This document shows, piece by piece, positions 27,793-35,723 of a stretch of DNA of 37,452 nt. Both the position numbers and the translations under genes were made by a program. Source of the stretch: SYIM01 sp041182885 (GTDB lineage: Bacteria; Pseudomonadota; Gammaproteobacteria; Burkholderiales; Burkholderiaceae_E); assembly GCA_049423065.1 (NCBI GenBank), contig JBMSQB010000044.1, forward strand, positions 1 to 37,452, read 5' to 3'. Each line of letters opens with the position of its first letter. Position 1 is the stretch's first letter. Under the pieces are notes generated by a model. It made no database searches and was not told where the DNA came from. It was given only the letters and a program-made list of their open reading frames with translations.

Positions 27793-28218
27793 TCAGGCGG
27801 GCTCGCTCGGGGGGCGCGCGCGAGCCCCTTGCGGGCCACAGCGCGCAGCGACAATTGCGGCCACCCGGTCGCCGGCCTCGATGCCCATCGCCCGCGCGGG
27901 GGCGTTGACATGGCTCACCACGCCGCTTGCGAGCCCGTCGGCCGCCTCGCCGATGCGGGCCGAGAGATGCGAGTAGGCGCAGCCCGCCACGCCGATCGCC
28001 TCGAGCATGGGGAGTCCTGCAATGCCTGCGTCGTCTTTGCCGATGCCTGCATCATTGAAAAACACGATCAGCGGCCGATGCGGGTGATCGACCACGAAGC
28101 TTGCCGCCGAAACGCCGCCGTGTGAGCCTGAAACAATCACCGTGTCGGCCGAGTGCTCGCCCAGCGTCGATACCAGCGCAATCGAGTCGAGCAGAACGGG
28201 TGAGCGGGGCGCCGACAT
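27793..28218 (-). CDS. Conserved protein of unknown function (SGSHGG / FNDAG-GKD motifs)
   Basis: I do not recognise a named family. The 141-residue protein has the features of a conserved enzyme: VIVSGSHGGVSAASFV at about 28-43, LIVFFNDAGIGKDDAGIAGLPMLEAIGVAG at about 50-79, a YSHLSARIGEAAD segment, and a C-terminal GVVSHVNAPARAMGIEAGDRVA. Two histidines, several small residues in loops and an Asp pair near the FNDAG motif could form an active site. No signal peptide or transmembrane helix is evident. It is the fourth gene of a block with even 9-10 nt spacing after an FAH hydrolase, an Ldh dehydrogenase and a thioesterase, so a role in the same catabolic pathway is inferred. Confidence 0.75.
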   Translation of the reverse strand: MSAPRSPVLLDSIALVSTLGEHSADTVIVSGSHGGVSAASFVVDHPHRPLIVFFNDAGIGKDDAGIAGLPMLEAIGVAGCAYSHLSARIGEAADGLASGVVSHVNAPARAMGIEAGDRVAAIVAARCGPQGARARPPSEPA

Positions 28219-28227
28219 GGACCGCGC

Positions 28228-28653
28228 CTACTCGAAGGGCTTGCGCATCCAGTCGGGGACCGGCACCGCGCGCAGCTTCACGTTTTCATCGCCGGGCTGA
28301 CGCTCGCCCACGAAGCGCAGCACCGTGCCATCGCAGATCAGCGTCTCACCCCGGACAATGCGGTGTGCCATCACAAAGGTGCGGCTGCGCCACTCGGCGA
28401 TCGAGGTTCTCACCTCGACCGACTCTCCGTAGCGGGCGGGCGCGTGGAAGGTGGCCTTGGCATCGATCGAGGGCCAGACCACCAGGCCGGTCTCGCGGCT
28501 GACCTTCTCCGCGGGCAAGCCCACCGAGGCGAACATCTCATGCATGCCGGCATCGAACCAGCGAAAGAAATTGGGGAAGTAGACGATGCCCGCCGGATCG
28601 CAGTCGCCAAACGCGATCCGTACCGGCAGGATGAACTCGCGCGGTGTGGTCAT
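28228..28653 (-). CDS. 4-hydroxybenzoyl-CoA thioesterase-like acyl-CoA thioesterase
   Basis: The 141-residue protein has a hot-dog fold thioesterase signature: FGDCDPAGIVYFPNFFRWFDAGMHEMF, in which the aspartate of DxDPAGIVYFPNF is the catalytic residue of the 4HBT group. Such enzymes hydrolyse aromatic or short acyl-CoA thioesters. The frame is open to 29088, but that extension overlaps the Ldh-like gene; ATG 28653 gives MTTPREFILPVRIAF and the usual family length. It lies 10 nt after the Ldh-like gene and 9 nt before the unknown gene. With the FAH hydrolase it suggests aromatic-acid degradation, but the substrate is unknown. Confidence 0.9.
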   Translation of the reverse strand: MTTPREFILPVRIAFGDCDPAGIVYFPNFFRWFDAGMHEMFASVGLPAEKVSRETGLVVWPSIDAKATFHAPARYGESVEVRTSIAEWRSRTFVMAHRIVRGETLICDGTVLRFVGERQPGDENVKLRAVPVPDWMRKPFE

Positions 28654-28663
28654 GGCGACCCCG

Positions 28664-29770
28664 TCAGCAGCCACGTTCGAGCGCGGAGACCGGCCCGGGC
28701 GACTGGCCGAAGCGGGCGGCGATGGCGGCTGAGGCCTGGTCGAGCTGCGCAAGGGTGCCCGAGTCGACCGGGATCGCATGCGCGCGCGCGCTCCGGGCGG
28801 CACGCTCGGGGTCACCCGGCACCCGTACCGGGCCGTCTGTGTTGTCTGATGAGGGCGGGGCCGATCGTACCCAGTCGATGAACTCGCGCGCCTGCGCCTC
28901 GAACCACTGCCCGGTGCCGAGCCGGCTGGGGTCGAACACGATCGCAAGCATGTTGTTCCACACCCCGTGCACCGGCAGACGGGTGGTGGGCTGCACGGTC
29001 TCTCCGCCCGAGAGCGCGGCGCCCAGCAACTCGCACACCATGGCAAGCGCATGGCCCTTGTGGCCGCCCGCGGTACGCAGCGCGCCATACGGCCCGCCTT
29101 CGGGTTCGAACATCACTGCCGGATCGTCGGTGGGTCGCCCGTCTGCATCGAGGAGGCTCCCCGCGGGGACGCGAACCCGCTTGTTGTAGGCCACGCGTGC
29201 CTTGCCGTGTGCGATGGCGCTGGTTGCGAAGTCGAGCACGATCGGCTCACCGCCCGGAATCGGGATGCCAACGGTAAATGGATTGGTGAGATACCGTGCC
29301 CGGCCGCCGCCATGCGGTGCCACCATCGGCATGTGGCTCACTGCATTGGTGAAGTGGATCGAGACCATCCCTGCGGCAATCGCCTGCTCGGCCCAGTGGC
29401 CCACGCGGCCGAGGTGGTGCGCATTCCTGAGCGCCATCACGCAGGTGCCGTGTTCGCGCGCCCGCCCGATCGCGATATCCATGGCCTGATGCGTGACCGA
29501 CTGGCCCATGCCGCGCCGGCCGTCCACCACGATGAGGCTCGCCGCATCGGTTGCAAGCGTCACCCGCTGATTGAGCTGCAGCTCGTTGTTGAGAAGCGAG
29601 GCCACATACTTGGGCGCCATGCCCACGCCGTGGGAGTCATGGCCGGCGAGGTTTGCGCCCACCAGATGATCGGCGGTGAGCCGCGCCTCGACCTCATGCG
29701 AGCCCGCGGCGCGAAACAGGTCGACCACCCAGGCGTGGAGGGCGACGGTGGGGATCAGATGCTCGGCCAT
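28664..29770 (-). CDS. Ldh-family (malate/L-lactate/ureidoglycolate type) NAD(P)-dependent dehydrogenase
   Basis: This 368-residue protein belongs to the malate/L-lactate dehydrogenase-2 (YlbC/YbiC) family, which oxidises 2-hydroxy acids with NAD(P). Family hallmarks are NLAGHDSHGVGM, ALRNAHHLGRVGHWAEQA with the catalytic histidine, FTNAVSHMPMVAPHGG, DFATSAIAHGKARVA and TAGGHKGHALAMVCELLGAALSGG. It closely resembles E. coli YbiC in layout. It lies 10 nt downstream of the FAH gene and 10 nt upstream of the thioesterase gene, all in one operon. Its substrate here may be a hydroxy acid released by the hydrolase; that is inference. Confidence 0.92.
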   Translation of the reverse strand: MAEHLIPTVALHAWVVDLFRAAGSHEVEARLTADHLVGANLAGHDSHGVGMAPKYVASLLNNELQLNQRVTLATDAASLIVVDGRRGMGQSVTHQAMDIAIGRAREHGTCVMALRNAHHLGRVGHWAEQAIAAGMVSIHFTNAVSHMPMVAPHGGGRARYLTNPFTVGIPIPGGEPIVLDFATSAIAHGKARVAYNKRVRVPAGSLLDADGRPTDDPAVMFEPEGGPYGALRTAGGHKGHALAMVCELLGAALSGGETVQPTTRLPVHGVWNNMLAIVFDPSRLGTGQWFEAQAREFIDWVRSAPPSSDNTDGPVRVPGDPERAARSARAHAIPVDSGTLAQLDQASAAIAARFGQSPGPVSALERGC

Positions 29771-29780
29771 GACGCGACCC

Positions 29781-30476
29781 TCAGACCACGCGCACGCGCA
29801 GTTCGCCCAGCCCCGCGACGCGGCCCACCATCAGGTCGCCTCGCACCACTGCAGCCACGCCCTCGGGTGTGCCGCTGTAGATCAGGTCGCCGGGCGCAAG
29901 CTCCCAGAGCGCAGACAGGTGCTCGATGATCTCGCCGATATTCCAGATGAGCTTGGACACATCGCTTGACTGGCGGACGACGTTGTTCACCTCGAGCGAA
30001 ATTGCGCCCGCGGCCATCGGGGAGGCGCTGCCTGCCCGGTGAATCGGGCCAATCGGTGCGCTCGCATCGAAGGCCTTTCCCACCTCCCAGGGGCGCCCCG
30101 CCTTGCGGGCCACCATCTGCAGGTCGCGCCGGGTCATGTCAAGGCCGATGGCATAGCCGTAGACGTGCCGGCCGGCATCGGCGGCGGCAATCGCGCGCCC
30201 ACCCACGCCAATTGCCACCACCAGCTCGATCTCATGGTGCAGGTCTTCGGTCCCCGGGGGATAGGGCATGTCGCCCGTGGTGCCATCGGCGATCACCACG
30301 AGCGCATCGGCGGGCTTGGCGAAAAAGAACGGCGGCTCGCGGCCGGTAAACCCCATTTCCTTGGCATGCTCGACATAGTTGCGGCCGACGCACCAGACGC
30401 GGCGCACCGGGAAGCGGTCTGCGGTACCCGCCACCGGTACCGAAACGACGGGGGGCGGATCAATCACGAATCCCAT
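29781..30476 (-). CDS. Fumarylacetoacetate hydrolase family protein, fumarylpyruvate hydrolase-like
   Basis: The 231-residue protein has the single-domain FAH fold that cleaves C-C bonds in dicarbonyl acids with a divalent metal. It shows VGRNYVEHAKEMGF, PPFFFAKPADAL, EIELVVAIGVGG with the metal ligands, GYAIGLDMTRRDLQ, GKAFDASAPIGP and GDLIYSGTPEGVAAV. Its N-terminus (MGFVIDPPPVVSVPVAG) recalls fumarylpyruvate hydrolases of gentisate pathways, but gentisate dioxygenase and maleylpyruvate isomerase are not seen. AGGAG sits 7 nt before the ATG. It heads the minus-strand operon and is divergent from metH. Confidence 0.92.
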   Translation of the reverse strand: MGFVIDPPPVVSVPVAGTADRFPVRRVWCVGRNYVEHAKEMGFTGREPPFFFAKPADALVVIADGTTGDMPYPPGTEDLHHEIELVVAIGVGGRAIAAADAGRHVYGYAIGLDMTRRDLQMVARKAGRPWEVGKAFDASAPIGPIHRAGSASPMAAGAISLEVNNVVRQSSDVSKLIWNIGEIIEHLSALWELAPGDLIYSGTPEGVAAVVRGDLMVGRVAGLGELRVRVV

Positions 30477-30594
30477 GGGAAGGCTCCTGGAGGGCTAGGT
30501 TCAACCCGTAATGATGACAGAGGCATCGCCGGATCCGGGGCGCCCGGTTGTTACCATTGCCGGTTTGGTCTTCGACCTGCAATGCGAAACACCG
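30477..30594. other. Divergent FAH/metH intergenic region
   Basis: This 118-bp spacer holds the ribosome binding site of the FAH gene on the - strand. I recognise no cobalamin, SAM or SAH riboswitch, although metH genes often have one. On the + strand an ATG at 30582 opens a tiny reading frame of 11 codons that overlaps the metH start (see findings). Confidence 0.4.
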
Positions 30595-33500
30595 ATGTCT
30601 ACCCCCACCGATACTGAAGCCGTCCTGCGCTCGCTTCTTGCCCGCCGCATCCTCATTCTGGATGGCGCGATGGGCACCATGATCCAGCAGCACCGGCTCT
30701 CCGAAGAGCAATACCGCGGCGCGCAGTTTGCCGGTCATGCGCGCGACCTGAAAGGCAACAACGAACTGCTCTCGCTCACCCGGCCCGAGCTGATCGCGCA
30801 GATTCACGACGCCTATTTCGCGGCGGGCGCCGACATCATCGAAACCAATACCTTTGGCGCGACCACCGTCGCGCAGGCCGACTACGGCCTGGAGCCTTAT
30901 GCCCGCGAGATGAATCTCGCGTCGGCGCGCCTTGCCTGTGCCGCGCGTGACCGCTACAGCCGCCCCGATCGGCCGCGCTTCGTGGCAGGGGCACTCGGTC
31001 CCCAGCCCAAGACCGCGTCGATCTCGCCCGATGTCAATGATCCGGGTGCGCGCAATGTCACCTTTGAAGAGCTCCGCGCAACCTATTACGAGCAGGTCTG
31101 TGCGCTGATCGAAGGGGGTGTCGATCTGCTGCTGGTGGAAACCATCTTCGATACGCTGAATGCGAAGGCCGCGCTTTTCGCGATCGATGAAGCGTTTGAA
31201 TCGCAGGGCGTGAGGCTGCCCATCATGATCTCGGGCACGGTCACCGACGCCTCCGGCAGGCTCCTGTCCGGGCAGACGGTTGAAGCGTTCTGGAATTCGG
31301 TGCGGCATGCAAAGCCGATCTCGATCGGACTCAATTGTGCGCTGGGGGCGGCGCTGATGCGCCCCTACATCGCCGAACTTGCCGCGAAGGCCGACACCTT
31401 TCTTTGCGTGTATCCGAACGCGGGCCTTCCCAACCCGATGTCGGACACCGGGTTCGACGAGACCCCCGAGATCACGTCTTCGCTCCTTGCCGAATTCGCC
31501 CGTGCCGGGCTGGTCAACATCGCGGGCGGCTGCTGCGGCACCACCCCCGAGCACATCGCGGCGATTGCCCGTGAGGTGGCCGATCTCGCTCCGCGCAGCT
31601 TCGCCCCCTCACCGCCCGCCCTCAGGCTCTCGGGGCTGGAAGCCTTCAATGTGGACGCCACGTCGCTCTTCGTGAACATTGGCGAGCGCACCAACGTCAC
31701 CGGCTCCAAGGCGTTTGCGAGGTTGATTCTTGCCGGCCAGTATGACGAGGCGCTTGCGGTGGCGCGCCAGCAGGTTGAAAACGGCGCGCAGGTGATCGAC
31801 ATCAACATGGACGAGGCGATGCTCGACTCCGTGGCGGCGATGTCGCGCTTTCTGAACCTGATTGCCTCCGAGCCCGACATCGCGCGCGTGCCCATCATGA
31901 TCGACAGCTCCAAGTGGAGCGTGATCGAGGCGGGGCTTCGCTGCGTGCAGGGCAAGGCGATCGTCAACTCGATTTCGCTCAAGGAGGGTGATGCCGAGTT
32001 CATCCGGCAGGCGCGGCTTTGCCGCCGCTATGGCGCCGCCGTCGTCGTCATGGCCTTCGACGAGAAGGGGCAGGCTGACTCGCTTGAGCGCCGCATTGAA
32101 ATCTGCCAGCGCGCCTGGCGGATTCTCACCGAAACCGTCGGACTGCCCGGCGAAGACATCATCTTCGATCCCAATGTGTTTGCAATCGCAACCGGTATCG
32201 AGGAACACGACCGCTACGCCCTGGATTTCATCGAGGCCTGCCGCTGGATTCGCCAGCATCTCGCGCCGGCGCACATCTCGGGCGGCATCTCGAATGTGTC
32301 GTTTTCGTTTCGTGGCAACGATCCTGCGCGCGAGGCGATCCACACGGTGTTTCTGTATCACGCGATCCGCGCGGGGCTCTCAATGGGCATCGTCAACGCC
32401 GGCATGGTGGGCGTCTATGACGAGATCGACCCCGAGTTGCGCGAGCGGGTTGAAGACATTGTGCTGGCGCGCACACCGCTCTTGTCGGCCGAGCGAAAGC
32501 GCCTGCAGGATGCGGCCAACGATACGGCGCGCGCTGCCGCGCAGGCCGCACTCGAGGCCGAACAGGCCAAAAGTGCGACCGAACGCATGATCGAATTCGC
32601 GGGCACGCTGAAGGCGGGTGCCGCAAAGAAGGAAGAAAACCTGGTCTGGCGCGAGGAGCCCCCCGCGCGACGGCTCGCGCATGCGCTCATTCATGGCATC
32701 ACGCAGTGGATCGTCGAGGATACCGAAGCCATGCGCGCCGAAGTGGCCGCGCGCGGCGGCCGGCCGATCGAGGTGATCGAAGGCCCGCTGATGGACGGCA
32801 TGAATGTGGTGGGCGACCTCTTTGGCGCGGGCAAGATGTTCCTGCCGCAGGTGGTGAAGTCGGCGCGGGTGATGAAACAGGCGGTTGCGCACCTCGTGCC
32901 CTTCATCGAGGAGGAAAAGCGCGCCCAGCAGGCGGCGGGTGCCGATGTGAGTTCGCGCGGCCGGATCGTGATCGCCACGGTCAAGGGTGACGTGCACGAC
33001 ATCGGCAAGAACATCGTGACCGTGGTGCTCCAGTGCAACAACTTTGAAGTGATCAACATGGGCGTGATGGTGCCCTGCTCCGAGATCCTGGCGCGTGCCC
33101 GTGTCGAGGGCGCGGACATCATCGGACTCTCAGGCCTCATCACACCCTCGCTTGAGGAAATGTCGATCGTGGCGTCCGAGATGGAGCGCGATGACTATTT
33201 CCGGATGAGAAAAATCCCGCTCCTCATCGGCGGGGCGACCACCTCGCGGGTGCATACCGCGGTCCGGATCGCGCCGCGCTACAGCGGCCCGGTGGTGTAT
33301 GTGCCCGATGCATCGCGTTCGGTACCGGTTGCGCAGAGCCTGGTGTCACCCGATTCGCGCGAGAAATTCATCGCCGATCTGCTGGCCGACTACGAACGGG
33401 TGCGCGCCCAGCATGCGGGCCGCAAGGGCCCCGAATGGATCACGCTCGCCGAGGCGCGCGCGCGTCGGACCCCGGTTCAGTGGGCGATGCAGGCGGATGA

Positions 33501-34470
33501 CCATCCTGGCGAGGGCCCGCATCCGATCGCGCACTATCATCCGCCCCGGCCGAAATTCATCGGCCGTCGGCTGTTTCGCAACTATGACCTGGCCGAGATC
33601 GCGCAATACATCGACTGGCAGCCGTTCTTCCAGACCTGGGACCTGGCGGGTGCCTTCCCGGCCATCCTCAACGACGAGATCGTGGGCGAGTCGGCGCGCC
33701 GCGTGTTCTCCGACGGCAAGGCGATGCTTCGCCGGGTGATCGACGGCCGCTGGCTCACCGCCAATGCGGTGGTGGCGTTTTTGCCGGCCAACAGCGTGAA
33801 CGACGACGACATCGAGCTCTACACCGATGACTCGCGGACCGAGGTGGCGTTCGTCTGGCGCAACCTTCGCCAGCAGACGGCCAAGCGCGAGGGCGTGGCA
33901 AACAAGTGCCTCGCCGACTTCATCGCACCCCGCACCCTGGACGGTCGGCCATCGGGCATTGCCGACTACATCGGCATGTTTGCCGTCACGGCCGGCCTGG
34001 GGGTCGAGAAGAAGGAGGCGGAATTCGCAGCGCTCCTCGATGACTACTCGTCGATCATGCTGAAGGCGATTGCCGACCGGATGGCCGAGGCGTTTGCCGA
34101 ATGCCTGCACCGGCGGGTGCGCACCGACCTCTGGGGCTATGCACCCAGCGAGACGCTCGATCCGCAGGCCCTGATCGACGAGCAGTATGTGGGCATCCGC
34201 CCAGCGCCGGGCTACCCGGCCTGCCCCGAGCACACCGTCAAGGGCGAACTGTTCGAGGTGCTGGGCTGTCATGACATCGGCATCACGCTGACCGAGAGCT
34301 TTGCGATGGCGCCAGCGGCCAGCGTCTGCGGCTTTTATCTGTCGCACCCGCAGTCGGAATATTTCAATGTGGGGCCGATTGACGAGGATCAGCTGGCCGA
34401 TCTCGCCAGGCGAAGCGGCCGCGAGCGTTCGGATCTGGAGCGGGCGCTTGCGCCGGTGCTGGGGCGCTGA
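30595..34470 (+). CDS. metH: Cobalamin-dependent methionine synthase, single chain
   Basis: MetH transfers a methyl group from methyltetrahydrofolate to homocysteine through cobalamin. The 1291-residue protein (E. coli 1227) carries all four modules in one chain: homocysteine domain with zinc ligands C248, C313 and C314 (GGCCGTTPEHI), pterin domain from about N361 (NIGERTNVTGSKAF), cobalamin domain with H801 in DVHDIGKNI as the lower axial ligand, and the AdoMet reactivation domain with RPAPGYPACPEH at 1202-1213. The frame is open to ATG 30511, but ATG 30595 gives the usual N-terminus. No Shine-Dalgarno sequence is obvious. In many Burkholderia the gene is split in two, so the single chain is of some taxonomic interest. 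Confidence 0.95.
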   Translation: MSTPTDTEAVLRSLLARRILILDGAMGTMIQQHRLSEEQYRGAQFAGHARDLKGNNELLSLTRPELIAQIHDAYFAAGADIIETNTFGATTVAQADYGLEPYAREMNLASARLACAARDRYSRPDRPRFVAGALGPQPKTASISPDVNDPGARNVTFEELRATYYEQVCALIEGGVDLLLVETIFDTLNAKAALFAIDEAFESQGVRLPIMISGTVTDASGRLLSGQTVEAFWNSVRHAKPISIGLNCALGAALMRPYIAELAAKADTFLCVYPNAGLPNPMSDTGFDETPEITSSLLAEFARAGLVNIAGGCCGTTPEHIAAIAREVADLAPRSFAPSPPALRLSGLEAFNVDATSLFVNIGERTNVTGSKAFARLILAGQYDEALAVARQQVENGAQVIDINMDEAMLDSVAAMSRFLNLIASEPDIARVPIMIDSSKWSVIEAGLRCVQGKAIVNSISLKEGDAEFIRQARLCRRYGAAVVVMAFDEKGQADSLERRIEICQRAWRILTETVGLPGEDIIFDPNVFAIATGIEEHDRYALDFIEACRWIRQHLAPAHISGGISNVSFSFRGNDPAREAIHTVFLYHAIRAGLSMGIVNAGMVGVYDEIDPELRERVEDIVLARTPLLSAERKRLQDAANDTARAAAQAALEAEQAKSATERMIEFAGTLKAGAAKKEENLVWREEPPARRLAHALIHGITQWIVEDTEAMRAEVAARGGRPIEVIEGPLMDGMNVVGDLFGAGKMFLPQVVKSARVMKQAVAHLVPFIEEEKRAQQAAGADVSSRGRIVIATVKGDVHDIGKNIVTVVLQCNNFEVINMGVMVPCSEILARARVEGADIIGLSGLITPSLEEMSIVASEMERDDYFRMRKIPLLIGGATTSRVHTAVRIAPRYSGPVVYVPDASRSVPVAQSLVSPDSREKFIADLLADYERVRAQHAGRKGPEWITLAEARARRTPVQWAMQADDHPGEGPHPIAHYHPPRPKFIGRRLFRNYDLAEIAQYIDWQPFFQTWDLAGAFPAILNDEIVGESARRVFSDGKAMLRRVIDGRWLTANAVVAFLPANSVNDDDIELYTDDSRTEVAFVWRNLRQQTAKREGVANKCLADFIAPRTLDGRPSGIADYIGMFAVTAGLGVEKKEAEFAALLDDYSSIMLKAIADRMAEAFAECLHRRVRTDLWGYAPSETLDPQALIDEQYVGIRPAPGYPACPEHTVKGELFEVLGCHDIGITLTESFAMAPAASVCGFYLSHPQSEYFNVGPIDEDQLADLARRSGRERSDLERALAPVLGR

Positions 34471-34492
34471 GCCCCGGCCTACCGCCCGGGGC
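34471..34492. terminator. GC-rich hairpin between convergent metH and BenE genes
   Basis: GCCCCGG (34471-34477) pairs with CCGGGGC (34486-34492) across an 8-nt loop. It starts at the metH stop codon and extends into the 3' end of the BenE gene, whose stop is at 34479. It could terminate both convergent transcripts, but no U-run follows in either direction. Confidence 0.35.
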
Positions 34493-35723
34493 CGCCCGCC
34501 CGCGCTTTAAAGTCGCCGCGCTCGAGAAGCCATGCCCCGGCAAAGCCGAGCACCAGGCCCCAGAACGGCGCGCCAATGCCTGCGATCGGCTGATTGGCCA
34601 CGGTGACCAGAAAAGCGATCAGCGCACCAAGCGAAAACCGCTCGCGAAACGAAATCTGAAACGCGGTCTGCAGCACCCGCAACATGGCAAGACCGGCGAG
34701 CGCGGCGATGAATGCAGGCGGTGTGGCGAGCAAAAGCCGGGTGAACCCCGGCGCGAGCGCCCCGAAGACAAGCGACAGCAGTCCCACGAATATGCCGGCG
34801 GTGTAGTGCCGGTGACGCTCGCCCGAGCTTGAGATCAGCGCATTGGTGGGCCCGGTGAGGCAGGTGGAGACGGTACCGATCAGGGCGGTCATGCACGACC
34901 AGACGCCGCAGCCCAGCGTCACCGCATTGACTGGCGCGCGGTGCCCCGCGGGCTCGAGCACGGCAAAGCCCTGACCGTTCTGAACGATCAGCACGGTGAT
35001 GGCAAGCGGCACCACCAGCTCGAAGGCTGCGGCCGCCGACCATTCCGGGCGCTGAAAGACGGGACGTGCGAGCTCGAACGCGGCTGCGAAGTCTGCGCCA
35101 GGGCCTCCTGCGAGCGCGACCGCGATGGCACCCGCCACCAGCGCAGCGATCACCGGCGGGGCGCGCCGGCCGAGCGCCGGCCACACCGATGCCGCGATGA
35201 ACGCGAGCACCATGGGCCCGGCGATGGCGGGCGATTCATGCATCGCGTGCACCAGATCGAGCCCGAAGCGCAGGAACACCCCGGCGACCATGCCCATCAC
35301 GATCGGCATGGGGACGGCTGCCATCAGGCGCTTGATCCAGCCGGTGAAGGCGAGCGCGATCATGACAAGGCCGGTGAGAAGGAACGCGCCCACCACTTCG
35401 GCAAAGCGCAGATGCTCGAGCGCCTGGCCGACCAGAACCGTTCCCGGAATCGTCCAGAAGAAAACCAGCGGTTGCCGCCAGCGCCAGCAGAACAGGATCG
35501 ACAGCAGGCCGTTCACAAAAAAGCTTCCGAACAGCCACGATGCGAGCTCCGCCTCGGACAGCCCGCCCCGCGAGCCCACCGACAGGATGATGGCCACCGG
35601 CCCACTTGCCGCAAAGATGAAACCGATCAGGCCGTTGGCGGCATAGACGGTGCCGAAGTCACGCCAGATCTCGCGAAAACCGGCGGGTGCCTGGTCGGGC
35701 CGCTCGAAGCGGCCGGCGCTCAT
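34479..35723 (-). CDS. BenE-family benzoate/H+ symporter-like transporter
   Basis: The 414-residue membrane protein belongs to the BenE family of the APC superfamily, proton symporters for benzoate or related substrates. About twelve hydrophobic helices are visible, with family landmarks NGLIGFIFAASGPVAIIL, WTIPGTVLVG and FGLVxxxx-type segments such as SCMTALIGTVSTCLTGPTNALISSSGER. The frame reaches back to 36011, but that part overlaps the CoA-transferase gene and is implausible; ATG 35723 gives MSAGRFERPDQAPAG. It overlaps the CoA-transferase stop by ATGA (coupled) and is convergent with metH. Substrate specificity cannot be fixed by sequence alone. Confidence 0.88.
   Translation of the reverse strand: MSAGRFERPDQAPAGFREIWRDFGTVYAANGLIGFIFAASGPVAIILSVGSRGGLSEAELASWLFGSFFVNGLLSILFCWRWRQPLVFFWTIPGTVLVGQALEHLRFAEVVGAFLLTGLVMIALAFTGWIKRLMAAVPMPIVMGMVAGVFLRFGLDLVHAMHESPAIAGPMVLAFIAASVWPALGRRAPPVIAALVAGAIAVALAGGPGADFAAAFELARPVFQRPEWSAAAAFELVVPLAITVLIVQNGQGFAVLEPAGHRAPVNAVTLGCGVWSCMTALIGTVSTCLTGPTNALISSSGERHRHYTAGIFVGLLSLVFGALAPGFTRLLLATPPAFIAALAGLAMLRVLQTAFQISFRERFSLGALIAFLVTVANQPIAGIGAPFWGLVLGFAGAWLLERGDFKARAGGPGR

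Noticed and set aside
28654..29088. N-terminal extension of the thioesterase frame
   Set aside because: It overlaps the Ldh-like gene on the same strand and has Arg/Ser-rich composition unlike the thioesterase; ATG 28653 is the family start.
30511..30594. 28-residue N-terminal extension of metH
   Set aside because: It is unlike MetH N-termini, and the GGAGGG upstream is 16 nt away and belongs to the FAH gene side.
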